Below are positions 18,966 through 31,558 of a stretch of DNA of 41,234 nucleotides, piece by piece. Position 1 is the first letter of the stretch, and each line of letters begins with the position of its first letter. A program made the translations under genes and the position numbers. This DNA is from Phallusia fumigata. Taxonomy: Eukaryota > Chordata > Ascidiacea > Phlebobranchia > Ascidiidae. The stretch lies in NCBI GenBank assembly GCA_008931825.1, contig QXVZ01027153.1, forward strand, positions 3,170 to 44,403. The letters run 5' to 3'. A model generated the notes under the pieces. The model was not told the DNA's origin and made no database searches. It saw only the letters and a program-made list of their open reading frames with translations.

Positions 18966-21451
18966 CACAACTTGGTTCCCGAAAAACTGGTTACTAATGA
19001 GCTTGATATAATCTTCCTGACTTAGCATAAACTCTTGCATGCGCGTGAAATACATTTTTATTGAAGCTTCAGGACAGATCCAAGTACTAGATATGCATCT
19101 TTCACTTTTAAATTATTGCATTAAAGCACCTTTAATCTAATTGACACACGCGTCCCCAAACTTTAGGTCAGTCGCTATAAGTTTTTCAGTAGCCTCTGCC
19201 ACATGTGTTTACTATCCTTAGTGTAAATACACAGCAAATAGTGAAGCTCGGACAAGTGAGGTAACTGTATCTCGTCCGGCGCTTTGTAAATAGTTGTTAC
19301 AATTATCAGTACAGATTTTTTAATTGCTGAATGTTTTTAACAAAGCGCTTTTCAATTCCTTGTCTCATGATTCGAATTCAAACATAGTTTTGTCTCCTGG
19401 AAGTCTCCTCATGTTGTTTGCCGAGGCCGACTGCTGTTGAACGGCCCACCTAAATGTTTACTTTTCCACAAAAGTCTACGGCTGCAAAATGCCACAACTT
19501 TATTTCAACACACGACCGTTGTTTACTTCAGGTACAACTTTTTTTCCAAAAAATGTTTTATGAGGTATACAATTTGAGATTTTGACATATTTTACTTACG
19601 CCTGGCTAGATAATGCTTGGTAAACGAAAATCTGTGAACAAACTACAATCTATAATCGACCACATCGACATCTGAAAAGCAGTTGTGTTCTTTTCGGTTG
19701 TCGTCAGTCTTGATCCTGTATTTATGTGGCCTATATAGCTTGGAAAAACACCCGATTTTTTTGTTTTGAGAAAGTCGCTTTGAATTTCAAGGTTGAATCC
19801 ACACCGCTTATTGTTCTCGCTGGCTAATGAGAGACAGATACGTCTGTAGCATACATCGAATTTTAAACTGATGGCGGTGACTTTGGGCCACCAGCCTTTT
19901 TTAATAAACACGAAGCATACAAACAGTATGCTATTGTTTATGCGTCACCAACTTGCACTTGTAGGGGTTTATTGACATAATTCGACTGGCAAGTTAATCG
20001 TTGTACAAAAGTGAGGTAGAATTTGTGTAAAAGTATATTTTGTGTTTTTATTGTGTTTTACGCGACAATTGTATTTTAGACGCTACCCAATGTTTGTACG
20101 AAAATTATCGGCGTTTATGTGTTCAAAACTTGCTAGTTTGCTAGACCAATAATTAAATCAATTTTTTAGACAGCCAGATTGCGCTTCATGTGACTTGTTT
20201 GACTATTGCTCAATACAAATGCACACAATGCTTGTCATCCTAGAACCTACAAAAACGTGCAAAATTCAAGCAATTTTGCAACCTTATATAGGCTATAGTC
20301 TCTGAAATCTAATGAAACCTGCAAAAAAACGTTCATCACGGGACAGTGACTTTGCATCTTTTGTTTGGAGGGTGCAAATTTAGGCTTTGCCAACTGGAAT
20401 GCCACGCTTCATTGAAGATTATAGGCAATTTGCTTTTTTGCGGTTATAGGTAAATTTGTTTAAAATACCAAGAATAAAACAAATAAGCTAACAAGAAAAC
20501 GAAGCATATCTGTTTAATAACAGAATCATTGCTTCGTGACAACACAAACGATGTTTTTGCCGTGGGCATTTGCTGTAAAGTTCCACGATATGAAAATCAG
20601 TTGATTCCTAGCCGAATTTCTTTCCCAAATAGGTCGCAAGATAATAAAGTTTTAGATGCCCTGATTTGGACTTACTATAGCATTTTGCGTACTTAGCATT
20701 GTGTCTATATGATGATTCTCTTTGTCTGGGTCACTTATTTTTTCCATGTGTAATCAAGACTAAAGTATATATTTGTTTATTTTCATTTTGCGTTTACGAA
20801 CGTGTTGCAACAGTTTACTTGTAGTTGTGGCTGTTAAGGCAAATTTGTGGATATAAGTTTTGGGATCATTTTATGGTTTTTGAAAACTTTGCTTTTTTCA
20901 TGCCGCACAGCAACGAGATAATTACCAAGCCACGATGTACGTATATGATCAGCTGGTTGTGAAGCGGTGTGTTTAAAGCGAAATTAGTACAATTATTCTG
21001 ACCACTTTTTACCAGTAGAACTAGAAAAATATAGGGCCTTTTCGCTAGTCGATGGTAAAGCAGCCGGAAGCCTGAACTTTCGTTCAAGCGTGACGAAGAA
21101 TATAACATTCGTGGTACCGTTACATCATAGATACTACATACTATGTTGTATGTATGGTTACATATTACATTACACGGTCGCAGGCTATTTTTGGCTTAAT
21201 CAAATATGTCCAATTATTTAAATTATAGATTTTGTTACGGGAGATTTGAAAGCAAATCTGGAAAACAATACACAAGACCAAAAGGGTGTTGAAAAGACAT
21301 AGTTTAATTTCTGTAAATTTTATGACCTAAGTGGTGGTTATTCATGCATAACACGTTTATTTACCTGAGCTGAAATGGAAACGTTTGTAAATATACAATG
21401 TATTAGTTGTTACTTGTTAGATGCACTTGTAAATAGTAGGTTGCTAATGTG
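18966..21451. other. Intergenic before TADA2B; one unassigned frame
   Basis: No supported gene. A minus-strand frame at 19606-19911 has no ATG at its start (it would need an upstream exon). It encodes a beta-type peptide with FNLEIQ, then SGVFPSYIG, then TTAFQMSM, an order that recalls the end of an IL-1-type trefoil. This is weak evidence. The rest is AT-rich spacer and the TADA2B promoter region, without a clear TATA box. Confidence 0.35.
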
Positions 21452-24400
21452 ATGGCTGATTCGCCCAAACTTTTAAAAGTAAATTGCAGCAACTGTAATT
21501 TGGATGTTTCTCAACTTTACATAAAGTGTGTTGAATGCCAAAGTCTAAAACTTTGCCTACAGGTTTGTAATTTTTTTGCTTTTAATTTACAAAAGTCTGC
21601 ATATGATTTAACTATCGTCCAATGTACCAGCTTGGCTAAATATTATCGACAAACTGTTAGGTAAATTATATGGGCTTAAGTCTAGTTCATTAAGCTAAGA
21701 TGATGTGGTGCACTTTTGATCCTTTGTTACTGGTTGTACTGCGCCTGAGAAGATGTGTTTTTTTGCCAAAAGTACTGTTAATCAAAAGCACTGCATATTT
21801 TATAGTGCCCCTACAAAAAATGGCATGTATGTATTTTACATTTGAAGATAAAAGCCTGAGTGTATTTAACCACTAACAATTACAAATGGATGATTGTTGT
21901 GTAGTGTCATAAAGTTATATGTTTTGTAGTGTTTTGCATCAGGTGCTGAGCTGGATGGTCATTTAAGAGTTCATCGGTATAAGTTTTGTGTGAGTACTAT
22001 CTTTTTTAACATCAGTTTGTTTTGTTGATAATCTGGCCATATTTTTAGGACAATGGAACATTTTCACTCTTTGAACCGGAGTGGTCAGCGTTCGAAGAAA
22101 AAAAGCTGATTGACAGTGTGGAGCAGTTTGGTCTGGGCAATTGGGAGGATGTTGCTGATCACATTGGAAGCAAAACAGCAAAAGAGGTGGAAGAACATTA
22201 TATGACTGTGTACATAGACAACATTTTGGGAAGGTTCACAGTTCCTCATGACATACCAAACCGGATGACTGACCACACTCCATCTATTCATGGTATGAAT
22301 AAATCTTAAGATGTTGTTATACTTATGTACAGCTGTAAAGTGTTTATTTTTTACAAAATATTTAAGTTTAGTAGCTGATTTAAGGTTGAATGTGCATATA
22401 TATAAAGATCGTCCAGCCCAATGTTATGATATCATATTTGCACATAGAATTACATTTTGTTGATGCTTTTTCTTTTTTTATTGTGAATTTTATAGGCCTA
22501 CTATGTATCAGAATTAAACCTTTCAATACACAGAGTAGTAAACTTATCTTGGAAAACTATGGACTTACCAAATTCTTGAATTTTGTTTAGCCCAGTATAT
22601 TCTATATTTTATAACATATGATGATTTGCTTTTAGACTCTGTTCAGCTACCAAAGGTGAATGTGAGCAAAAGTAACCAACTGGAATTGGCTTACATGCCA
22701 AACAGAGATGACTTTGAGTATGAATATGACAATGACGCTGAAAGTTTGGTTAGCTCCATCTTTATGAATCATGATGACGATGATTTAGACAAAGGCAAGA
22801 AAACTGTTGTATTTTTTGTTTGCCAAGTAATAATAAATGTTTTTTTAGCTTTGAAGTTGGCTAAGGTAGAAGCATACCATGTGAAACTTAAAGAGCGTCA
22901 GCGAAGGAAAGACATTGCAAGAGAGTACAAGCTTGTTGAAAAGTTTTTTAATAAGCAATCTCATCCTTTTTCGACTAATTTTGAAAGGTCTATTTGTTTT
23001 GACATTTATTTAAATTTTTGTTTTACATGTTTATTGTACTATAAAATGTAAATAATATCCAATTTAAAGTGGTTTATTGTACAAAATGTATCACATAAAA
23101 TCTTGTTTAATATTTTGCCATTAGGGTCTAAATTATCTGTATTTTTCATCCTGTAAAACAAGTTTCCACCAAACCTTTTCTGTTTTGGTCAATAAAGTGG
23201 TTTACTAATGCTTTTTCAATACCCAATAGACTCAATGCTGATTTGTTTGCCCCACAGGGAAATACATTCCAACATTAGATTCTGCTCGCAATACATGAAA
23301 AGTGAACAAATGCAGAAACTCATTGATGGAGTAAACAAGGAGCGAAAATTAAAACACAAAATCAACAAGCTAAAAAATTACAGACGTAATGGAATCACCA
23401 AGTTGGATGGTAATAATTTTCAATCATTGTTTTTTATGTCACCAGCTTTCAATGGTTCCTTTGGCTTGTTGCAACTTATTGGAAGTAATTATTTTCCGTA
23501 AAATTAAATACAATAAATTGAGCTGTCATGTGCAGGTGGATGTGAATTTGAGGCTGCTTGTTTCAAAAGATTAAAGCAAAAAGAAACTTCTCAAAAAATG
23601 ATGGATTCTGATGAAAACAGCAAGACATTAAGCCTAATGTCAGGTATGTGTGGGCCGATGTGTAATTTCATAAAGAACATCTGAATTTGTTAACATATAA
23701 CAACACCTGAATTTGTTAAAATTTGCACAGTGTGCAGCTATTGTGTTGCATAAATTTCTTGTCTGGCCCTATAACCCCAACATTTACCCCACTAGTCCCC
23801 TAAAATAGGTCAAATTAGTAAACAACATTCAAACTGGATGAAATTTACACAGTGGGTAGAACATGCCATTGTGGTGTACAGAAATAATAATTTGACTCCA
23901 TAGCCCCAGTGATTACCCCATTAGCCCCCTATATGGCTCAAATTATCAAACAATGTCTGAATTGGTTGAAATTTGAACAGATTAGTGAATGTCCCATTGT
24001 GGTATATTGCTGTGTTTACCCCTAAATAAGTTGAACTGCTAAACATGTGTAGTTTGGGCCACAGTGGTATCATTAGGTTTTTTTTAGTAAATTTATAATC
24101 ACCAACTCACCAGATCATATGAAACTTATTTAAAATATCTGCTACTGTTTTAACATGTGTCTAGATTAATGGACAATATTCTGCTTTGCATGTGTCCATG
24201 CTTTTTGCCTGCACAAACGATCATGCCTATGGGACCCAATGTAAAATAATAAAGTGAATATATATCCTTAAAAAATTGAGTGATATTATATGTGGCATGG
24301 ATATATGGTGAAAGCCAGCCTTCTAGTTTTTACCCGGTTCAACAATCACTGTATTTCTAACAACAAAACTGATTGGTACATGCGAAAAAGGATTTTGGCA

Positions 24401-25153
24401 GACTGAGTATGAGGCCTAATGTTAGTTTGTAAACTTTCGTTGCAGAGATTGATGATGGAAATGACTATGCACAACTAAGTGGATATCCATGTTTCAACTA
24501 CTTGTGTCACAGTGAAAGACTACAGTGCAAGTCACTCAGCATGACACCTGCCCAATACCTTACTTCAAAAGCCCTTATCATTAAAGTAAGTAAAACTTTG
24601 CTTGACAACCAATATGTATGATAAGATCAATAAAACTTTTATGCAACAGGAATATTTGAAATTAGCAAGCTTTTAAGCCCAAAATTGCAGAAATTTGCTA
24701 AAAACATGTGGTTCGAAACTCTTGGTTAAAAACAACTTGTTCCAAGTATAGGGTCAAAGATGTGTGTGTCAGTAAGAAACAGGATTGTTTTTTATTTCAT
24801 AGCCTATTTTTCTGTTAGAGGAAATTATTGAATAGTATTTTCAATCAAATTTGTTTGCAAACCTGACAGTATAACACCAACCAAAAAATATTTAAATTCA
24901 ATTTTAAAGTGTTGAATCAAAAAATTAGCCCCCCTTCATGAAGTGGTTATGATGACTTGCTCCCCAGGAATTTCTACCATACCGGTAACTTAAACCATGT
25001 AAATGAAGTGCTTGAGTGTTAACTTTCCGTTTCAAGGATGCTTCTCTCAAACAATGTGGACTGCAGATGAAGCCCAGATACTCCACTGTGATAGACAAAT
25101 CCCAACGACGGCGACTTTCCAGTTTTCTTCAGGAACGTGGATGGCTGCCGTAG
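21452..25153 (+). CDS. TADA2B: Transcriptional adaptor Ada2b (SAGA complex)
   Basis: Nine exons joined in phase: 21452-21562, 21930-21989, 22049-22292, 22636-22794, 22849-22987, 23258-23409, 23536-23643, 24446-24585, 25037-25153, giving 409 residues (human about 420). Ada2b is the adaptor that couples the Gcn5/PCAF acetyltransferase to the nuclear SAGA co-activator. Domains in order: an N-terminal ZZ-type zinc finger (CSNC, CVEC, then CFASGAELDGH with His pairs); a SANT domain around 'EQFGLGNWEDVADHIG', followed by 'HYMTVYI'; the Ada2b-typical 'LAYMPNRDDFEYEYDNDAE' and DDDD tract; 'LKERQRRKDIARE'; 'YRRNGITK'; and a C-terminal SWIRM-like part with 'YLTSKALIIK' and a terminal 'LQERGWLP'. The IIKD junction and 'RRNGITK' favour Ada2b over Ada2a. 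Intron 4 (22795-22848) is a 54-base GC-AG intron. The start ATG at 21452 fits the length of the family N-terminus. The gene converges on GGCT. Confidence 0.95.
22795..22848 (+). other. GC-AG intron 4 of TADA2B
   Basis: The donor reads AAAG|GCAAGA and the acceptor tttttttag|CT. There is no usable GT donor. Removal joins DDDDLDK to ALKLAK as in the family. The intron is 54 bases, a multiple of three, and has no in-frame stop, so retention would insert 18 mostly hydrophobic residues without breaking the frame. Confidence 0.85.
23660..24060 (+). repeat. Dispersed intronic repeat in TADA2B
   Basis: Imperfect units of roughly 120-170 bases recur here, marked by 'ctgaatt.gttgaaatttg.acag', 'catagccccagtgattacccc' and '[at]tagcccccta.at.ggtcaaatt'. 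The same consensus appears inverted at about 36190-36420 in an intron of the RNF17-like gene. No coding function is seen. Confidence 0.6.
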
Positions 25154-25195
25154 TTTTGTTTACCTTCGCTTTAGTCTCATTTTTCAGCGCCTCAT

Positions 25196-25211
25196 TTTAT
25201 TTGCTTTTATT
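25196..25211 (-). terminator. Polyadenylation signals of GGCT
   Basis: Two AATAAA hexamers on the minus strand (25196-25201 and 25206-25211), about 235-250 bases past the GGCT stop. They lie only some 45-60 bases beyond the TADA2B stop codon, so the two 3' untranslated regions probably overlap. Confidence 0.5.
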
Positions 25212-25444
25212 TTTACTTATTACAGATGCCATTTTTACTATTTTGCCATCGAGTTGTGTGAAAGTTCCTCGCACAGGTTCGAGAGCGTTGCGACCAAACA
25301 TAATACATGCTTTGGTTAGCCATTGGCCAGGTTTGGTTGATTATGGAAAAAAACGACTATTCAGATTTAGACTACAATGCTATCGAATATTAACACATTC
25401 ACGCCTTCACCAAGACTATTTCAAAATATTGTAAATGGAAACTA

Positions 25445-25939
25445 TTACAGAGCTTTTTGCATAGCTTCAGTAATAACAGAGTTTTGGTTGGTGGTTATCT
25501 TTTTCATAAAGTCGACATAGGTTTTTGGCAAGTTGTTACAAATTGCGCCTTCTATGCCAACCTGAACGTACTGTGGTGAGGGCAGGTTGATATCCGATTC
25601 TTCACTTTCTCGTTTAAACAGCAAACAGTTGAAAGCTTGTCCTTCCGGAGAAACGATTTCGAAGGTGGGAACTGTAAACTCGATGTCCCCGCCTGTTTCA
25701 GTGCCTTGAAGTCCAGGCATGTCACTTCCAGCTAATTCCCACACTACACCCCAAACCTCGTGGCCTTTTTGAAAAACTGCGTTTCCATAGGCGCCTTTCC
25801 ATTCTTCCTTGTATCCGATGAACACAAGCTTATAGTCTTGCAGTTTTCCGATGCTCTTTACTTTTGCATTTGGACAAGATTGGTGCATGCGCTTAGGCGA
25901 CATGTTGCTCATGTAGGCGAAATACAGCGTGGTCGCCAT
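25445..25939 (-). CDS. GGCT: Gamma-glutamylcyclotransferase
   Basis: Single exon, 164 residues from MATTLYFAYMSN. The enzyme releases 5-oxoproline from gamma-glutamyl dipeptides in the cytosolic gamma-glutamyl cycle of glutathione turnover. Evidence: the N-terminal glycine-loop region YFAYxSN (residues 6-12); 'LQDYKLVF' at 33-40; 'EVWGVVWEL' at 61-69; a glutamate at position 81 (GTETGG) that aligns with the catalytic acid; and 'PSPQY' at 120-124, all in family order and spacing. The human protein is slightly longer. The frame extends 15 codons upstream to another ATG, but the chosen ATG sits directly before the conserved strand and has a good context (aaaATGg). Odd point: the loop reads YMSN where the family has YGSN, so the first loop glycine is missing. 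It converges on TADA2B and is divergent from NFS1, 1.8 kb away. Confidence 0.9.
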   Translation of the reverse strand: MATTLYFAYMSNMSPKRMHQSCPNAKVKSIGKLQDYKLVFIGYKEEWKGAYGNAVFQKGHEVWGVVWELAGSDMPGLQGTETGGDIEFTVPTFEIVSPEGQAFNCLLFKRESEESDINLPSPQYVQVGIEGAICNNLPKTYVDFMKKITTNQNSVITEAMQKAL

Positions 25940-25984
25940 TTTAAGGATCTTTATCGCTCCTGCTAGCTGCTGCACTACAAACAA

Positions 25985-27713
25985 AGTATACAGTCGATTA
26001 AAGAAGATTACTTTGATTATACACTGGTCGATTACAATTTAGTAGGATAGTGTATAACTAGGAAACTGAAGCTTATTACTGCTCGTTACTTATATGCACG
26101 CATCAAAACTAACAGTAGTTTCAATGTTTCAAGCATCACTTGCTACTAATAGTTACTAATACACACGCATCAAAACTAACAGCAATTTCAAGCATCACTT
26201 GTCTCTTCATTTCGCCACTCGAAATGGGCAACAAATTCTAAAAGGCTATACTGCCAAACTAACGGTCCGCTACTAGGTAAAAGGATTGTTTTTTGGTTAC
26301 CGCGTGACTGTTTTTGCGGCTTTTGAACCTGTTACACCACGCAGCTTTGAAATTGTGAACCATTGGCAAACAACTTGAGCAAATAACAACTCATAGCCTA
26401 ATGTACGGTTGATCAGAACAAACAAAAACTAACGGACCACAATTACAATATGCCCAACACGATTAAACGTTTGGTTGTCTCATAACATTGCAATACGTAA
26501 TGATCAACATTTAAAAATACGAAAACATTCGCTTTAACGCCCATACCAAATACCGATATACATCAAAACAACATATTTTAGAGTATAATACACGTTTTTG
26601 GAGGTTGCTTTGTTCTCAAACATCCAAATTGTTGAGAAATAAAATGTCAGCAATGTCGTTGTGAAAATTCAACACACTCTCTTCTTGCACTAAGGTTTTG
26701 TCGCAAACATCGCAAATCAAGTATAAAACACGACACAGCCCTTTGAGGTAAAAAAGCGTGTAAACACGCATGTGACGGAAAAAAGAGCTTTCATGTCATT
26801 TATTGGTAATCGGCCAAACAAAAAATTTTGCGTACTTATGAATATGAGGTTTTGCAAACCTCTCTACACCCCTAAAAGTAACAGGGATCTATATCGCTAA
26901 CTTTTGCTACAATAGGCATCTTTTGCCGGTGGCTGTCGTTCAGTACGGTAGGTTACGGTATGGTACGCAGTAAAAATCATCAATAGGTACAATACGGTGG
27001 TACGGTACGTCTTTTGAAGGTGTGCTACGTAGTGCACAAAATTCAATACGTACCGTAGGCACTGCCATCCTTGAAAGAAATCTACGTATTGACTTGTTTC
27101 GATAAATAGTCGAATAATTGATATTTACATCGAAACAAGTGTTCTAATAGGCGATTACAAAAATTGAAGCAAAGCATTCACGAATGCGAATACCAAATCC
27201 GCAACGATTTTAGTGACACTCATCACTGAATTGGTGACATGCAACGGGTTTTAATGACACCTGTCAAAAACGCGCAAGGGTGTCACAAAAATTTAACAAC
27301 CTCTGTTGTTAATTAGGCAATGTGTTTTGGGCATCATTTGTGCTGCAAGGATGTTTAAAACCAGGGGTAGTGATCAGTCTGCTTATTAATCACCATTTAC
27401 CATTTCTATGATGCTTGTTATCAAACGGACTACGAACACCACGTGACTTTTCTCTGACTTAACAATTTTGCGAGATTGTGCAGTTCCGAGATTGCGTCAT
27501 TGTTACAAGCTTTGTTTTTTATCAGCATAACTGTGCATCTTTATAACGAGACATTGTTCAAGCTAAAAGCAACAAAACAATGTGAGTTGTGACTATCTAT
27601 TATCATTTGCAGCAAAAATTATAAATTTATAATGTAATGCAAATTGGGCTAATTTTGTTGTTGTTTTTTTTTTGATTGTCATTTTAAGCACACAAAGTTT
27701 TGTTTGCAGTAAA
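25985..27713. other. Intergenic between GGCT and NFS1
   Basis: No gene is recognised between the two divergent starts. 26097-26190 contains a tandem pair of 'acgcatcaaaactaacag...gcatcacttg'. 26945-27060 is rich in 'tacggta' motifs in both orientations. 27092-27103 and 27129-27140 form a perfect 12-bp inverted repeat (acttgtttcgat). 'tttgcag' lies just before the NFS1 start codon and may be a splice acceptor for a 5' leader exon or a trans-spliced leader. Confidence 0.5.
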
Positions 27714-30700
27714 ATGAGAAGTTTTTTGAAGAAGACATGCAACCTCCTTGTTAGGAGCAACATTATAAACAAGGCTACTTTTTTTTCATCATCTATGGTT
27801 TGCAACAAAACAATTGCACAGGCTACTATTGACAAAGGACACACAGAGTGGAATGAAAATCTCAGACCAATATATCTTGATTCACAGGTCAATTACTGTT
27901 ATGCAATAGGTCATGCGGTTATTAAGTTATTATTATACTATGCTAGAACCAGTGTTAAACTTTAAATCTGTTTAGGCAAATTATTTTACCTTTTACGAAC
28001 ACCACAGTGTATGATTTTAAAGTACAGTTTGGGCCTATTTTATTTTTAGGCCACCACACCATTGGATCCACGTGTTCTGGATAAAATGATGCCCTACCTT
28101 GTTAGTTACTATGGAAACCCGCACAGCAGGACACATGCTTATGGATGGCAAGCTGAACACGCAATGGATGTTGCCAGAGAACAAGTTGCCAGTTTAATAA
28201 AGGTACTAATGTGCTTTTTATTGTTGCTTGTCATTGACATTTTCGGGGAAGGAAACTGGTCAGCTTTTCGAGCTATAACTGTACAGGGCAGAAAACGTGG
28301 TAATTTGTAAAATTCGGACCAACTTTAATACCAATAATAACTGAATTCTGCAAAAAATAATTAGGCCAGTGATGTAAAACATTTTAGAAAAACTGCTTTC
28401 ATTTACAACACTTAAACAGTAAATGGTAGCTAACTACTTGCTTTTTTAGGCAGATCCAAGGGAGATAATATTCACAAGTGGGGCAACTGAATCCAATAAC
28501 CTTGCTATTAAAGGCGTGGCAAGATTTTATGCGTAAGAGTGTTTTTCTTTTCTAAGTTTTAATATATTTTTCAAAAATTTCGCAAGATGGATGTTTTTTT
28601 TTGGTTTAAAAAGATCAAGGAAGAAACACATTATCACATCACAAATTGAACACAAGTGTGTTCTTGACTCATGCCGGGCTATGGAGAATGAAGGCTTTAA
28701 AGTTACCTACCTGCCCGTGAAGGTAAGTTCTTGTAATAGAGCAAGGGTATTTGCAGTACACTCTGCAGCGTCCATCCTGAATATTGATGTTCGGCCATGG
28801 CATACTCCAGGTCTCCTCTTGCTTTAGCAGTTTTAATATTTCAATGTTTATTAAATTTGCTTTGTAAAAGAAGGGGAATATGCTCCTTTTTGATTCCTTG
28901 GCCATCATTGTATGTAATATTATACTTATCCATGCTGAAAGTTTGATATTTTGTCCTAAGTTTTGTAGTCATAAACAATCATGTGAATTTGCAGAGCAAC
29001 GGACTAATTGAGCTAAAAGACCTTGAAAATGCCTTCCAAGATGATACTTCTATTGTTTCCATAATGTTTGTCAACAATGAGATTGGAGCAATGCAACAAA
29101 TTGCTGATATTGGAGCAATGTGCCGTGAAAGAAAAGTTTTCCTCCATACAGATGCTGCTCAGGTGGGTAATTGGGGACTTTAAAAATGTTTTCAGGAGGG
29201 AAAATGTGCCACAAATGTGTACACATAGCTCCCAGCTAGAAACCAGCAAATACAATTGTAATTTTTGTCAAGGAAGGAAGTAGTTAGTTTTGTTGTTTGA
29301 CATTGTAACATAATGTTTGGTAGGAGCGGCTTATGCTAACATTATGTATGTTGTATATTTCAGGCTGTTGGCAAAATCCCTATCGATGTAAATGAGATGA
29401 AAATTGACCTGATGTCAATAAGTGGACACAAGATCTATGGTCCTAAGGGAATCGGTGGCTTGTTTGTAAGAAGAAGGCCTAGGGTGAGATTGGAGCCATT
29501 GCAAAGCGGAGGCGGACAAGAGGTGCGAAATGTGCTTTTTTTTCGTATGTTTAAAAGTTTCACTCTTTTGTCCAACCCTTAATTAAGTGAGGTAATTAAA
29601 CCTTTTGGAAAAAGATGGTTTTTATTCTTCCCAACCTGGAAATGGAAGCAACTACACCTAAATATACAAAGAGGGTCATACTACTGTTTTGTGTTGTATT
29701 GGGTCCCATATACATGGTCTAATTTAGATTGTTAAAAAACCCAATGTGGTATAAAAACAGCAGCAAAAGAAATGCCAATAAAGACAAATATATGGACAAA
29801 CAGCAGCTGCAACACTTTTATTTCTGGAATGCCAGGTACAGGAAAAATTAGAATCTTGCTGGTGAAGCAAGTGACAGAAGTTATAAGACAGTGATTTAGC
29901 CCAAGAAAATCGGGCTTTTGCATAGCATTATTCCTAAACTGTTGGGTGAAGGACTGAACATCAAGACAAATAGGTTTATAAATGCAAATAAAGTTGGTTC
30001 TCCAGATTGTAAACTACTTTTCCGTTGAACCAGGCAATACCCTTTTTACTGATAGTTTGTTTGTGTAATCCCACCACAAGGAAAATTTGAACAATAAGTG
30101 CCCAAACAAATTTATTACATTTTTATGTAAAATCTAAATACACCACACAAACTTAATGTGAATTTATTTTTGTTTACAGAGAGGATTGCGCAGTGGGACG
30201 GCACCGGCTCCACTGATCATTGGATTTGGTGAGGCATGTAGAATTTGTGCGGAAGACATGGCGTTTGACAAGGAACATATTGACCGACTGTCCAACCGTT
30301 TGAGGGACAAAATTCTTGCAGCTCTCCAAGGTGTCATTTGGAATGGGGATAAAGACTCAACGTACCCAGGTTTGTTCATCCTGACACTAAAAAAACACTT
30401 ATCTTGCTCTTCCAACTGGACGCCTAACATAAGAAAAAGAAGAATGTTTGAGTTTCACCTTAATTGGGTTTACCTGGTAACTGTTTTTTCTGTCTGATAG
30501 GGGTTTGTTTACATGTTTTGGTCAAGAAAGAGTTGCCTGAATTTCTTCAAATTTGCACACTCGAGAGATGTGCATGTGAAGTTGTGCACCAACAGCTTTT
30601 ACCCGTTCCCCAATTAGGTGAACCACAGAAACCAAAACATGAAATTTAAATGACCTAAGAGATTCAAGTGTTGATAGTTGGTACATGTCAAGCATTATAA

Positions 30701-31558
30701 TGAATTGTGAGAATTTGTGTTGGGTATAACCATTTTATTGCCTGTTTATGCCCCAAAATAGGATATTTGATTTGTAAGCAAAAATTTTATAGTCTAAATT
30801 TACAACACCCCTCCAGTGAGCCAAGTGGCTCAAGTTGAAAACTATGTGAGTATATTGAGGCCCATCCAAAAATCAGTCAAACCTATTTGGAACAAAATTG
30901 TCCATGCTTGACTTGATTCTCGTTACCATAGTTACTTGTTTCCCAGCTATTAAATCAAAGCACCAACAATATTTTTAAATATTTGCAGGGTGCGTCAATC
31001 TTTCCTTTTCCCACATTGAGGGCGAGAGTTTGTTAATGGCATTAAAGCAAATCGCTCTTTCATCGGGTAGTGCCTGTACATCAGCATCACTTGAACCTTC
31101 CTATGTGCTAAGGGCAATTGGATCAGATGACGTGCTTGCACATTCTTCAATCAGGTATGCACTTAGTGCAGTGTACATTTACTGCAGCTACCAATATGAT
31201 GGTGACGGAGTTTGAACTTAACCACATTTTTTTAAAACGAGGTCTAGGTGTTGTTAAGGCTCAAACCACAAAAATATTTTATTTGCCAAGAGCTATGCAT
31301 TTTCCTTGGACACCAAACAGGCCCTGTCAAACAATATTGGTCTGTTAATGCAAGTTAAGGCATTAATTTGTATCATATTGGTTTATTCATTATCCTGTTT
31401 TAAGATTTGGTATCGGCCGCTTTACAACCGTGGAAGAAGTTGATTTTACTGTGGAGCGAGTTATCGAGGAAGTTAACAAACTTCGTGAACTAAGCCCCCT
31501 CTGGGAGATGGAACAAGAAGGAATCGACCTCTCCAAGATCGAATGGACCCAACACTGA
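27714..31558 (+). CDS. NFS1: Cysteine desulfurase, mitochondrial
   Basis: Nine exons that keep phase and give 451 residues (human 457): 27714-27887, 28050-28202, 28450-28532, 28614-28722, 28995-29162, 29364-29522, 30180-30369, 30989-31154, 31405-31558. NFS1 is a PLP enzyme (class V aminotransferase fold) that moves sulfur from cysteine to the ISCU scaffold for iron-sulfur cluster assembly and tRNA thiolation. Visible: an N-terminal basic, Ser-rich presequence (about residues 1-45) fit for mitochondrial import; '[14 protein letters not shown]'; '[14 protein letters not shown]'; '[10 protein letters not shown]'; 'EHKCVLDS'; 'HTDAAQAVGK'; the PLP-lysine motif '[12 protein letters not shown]'; '[15 protein letters not shown]'; and the catalytic loop '[17 protein letters not shown]' with its cysteine. 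It ends in 'EWTQH', as in animal NFS1. No missing residue or frame break was seen. Introns hold dispersed repeats (for example 30490-30960). Confidence 0.97.
30490..30960 (+). repeat. Dispersed intronic repeat in NFS1 intron 7
   Basis: It shares 'ttttggtcaagaaa.agttg.ct.aatttc' and a following 'gtgaagttgtgcac'-type block with the reverse complement of 36700-36780 in the RNF17-like gene. No coding content. Confidence 0.5.

Noticed and set aside
24700-24725. tRNA B-box-like 'ggttcgaaactc'
   Set aside because: No A box or cloverleaf could be drawn upstream; it lies in a TADA2B intron.
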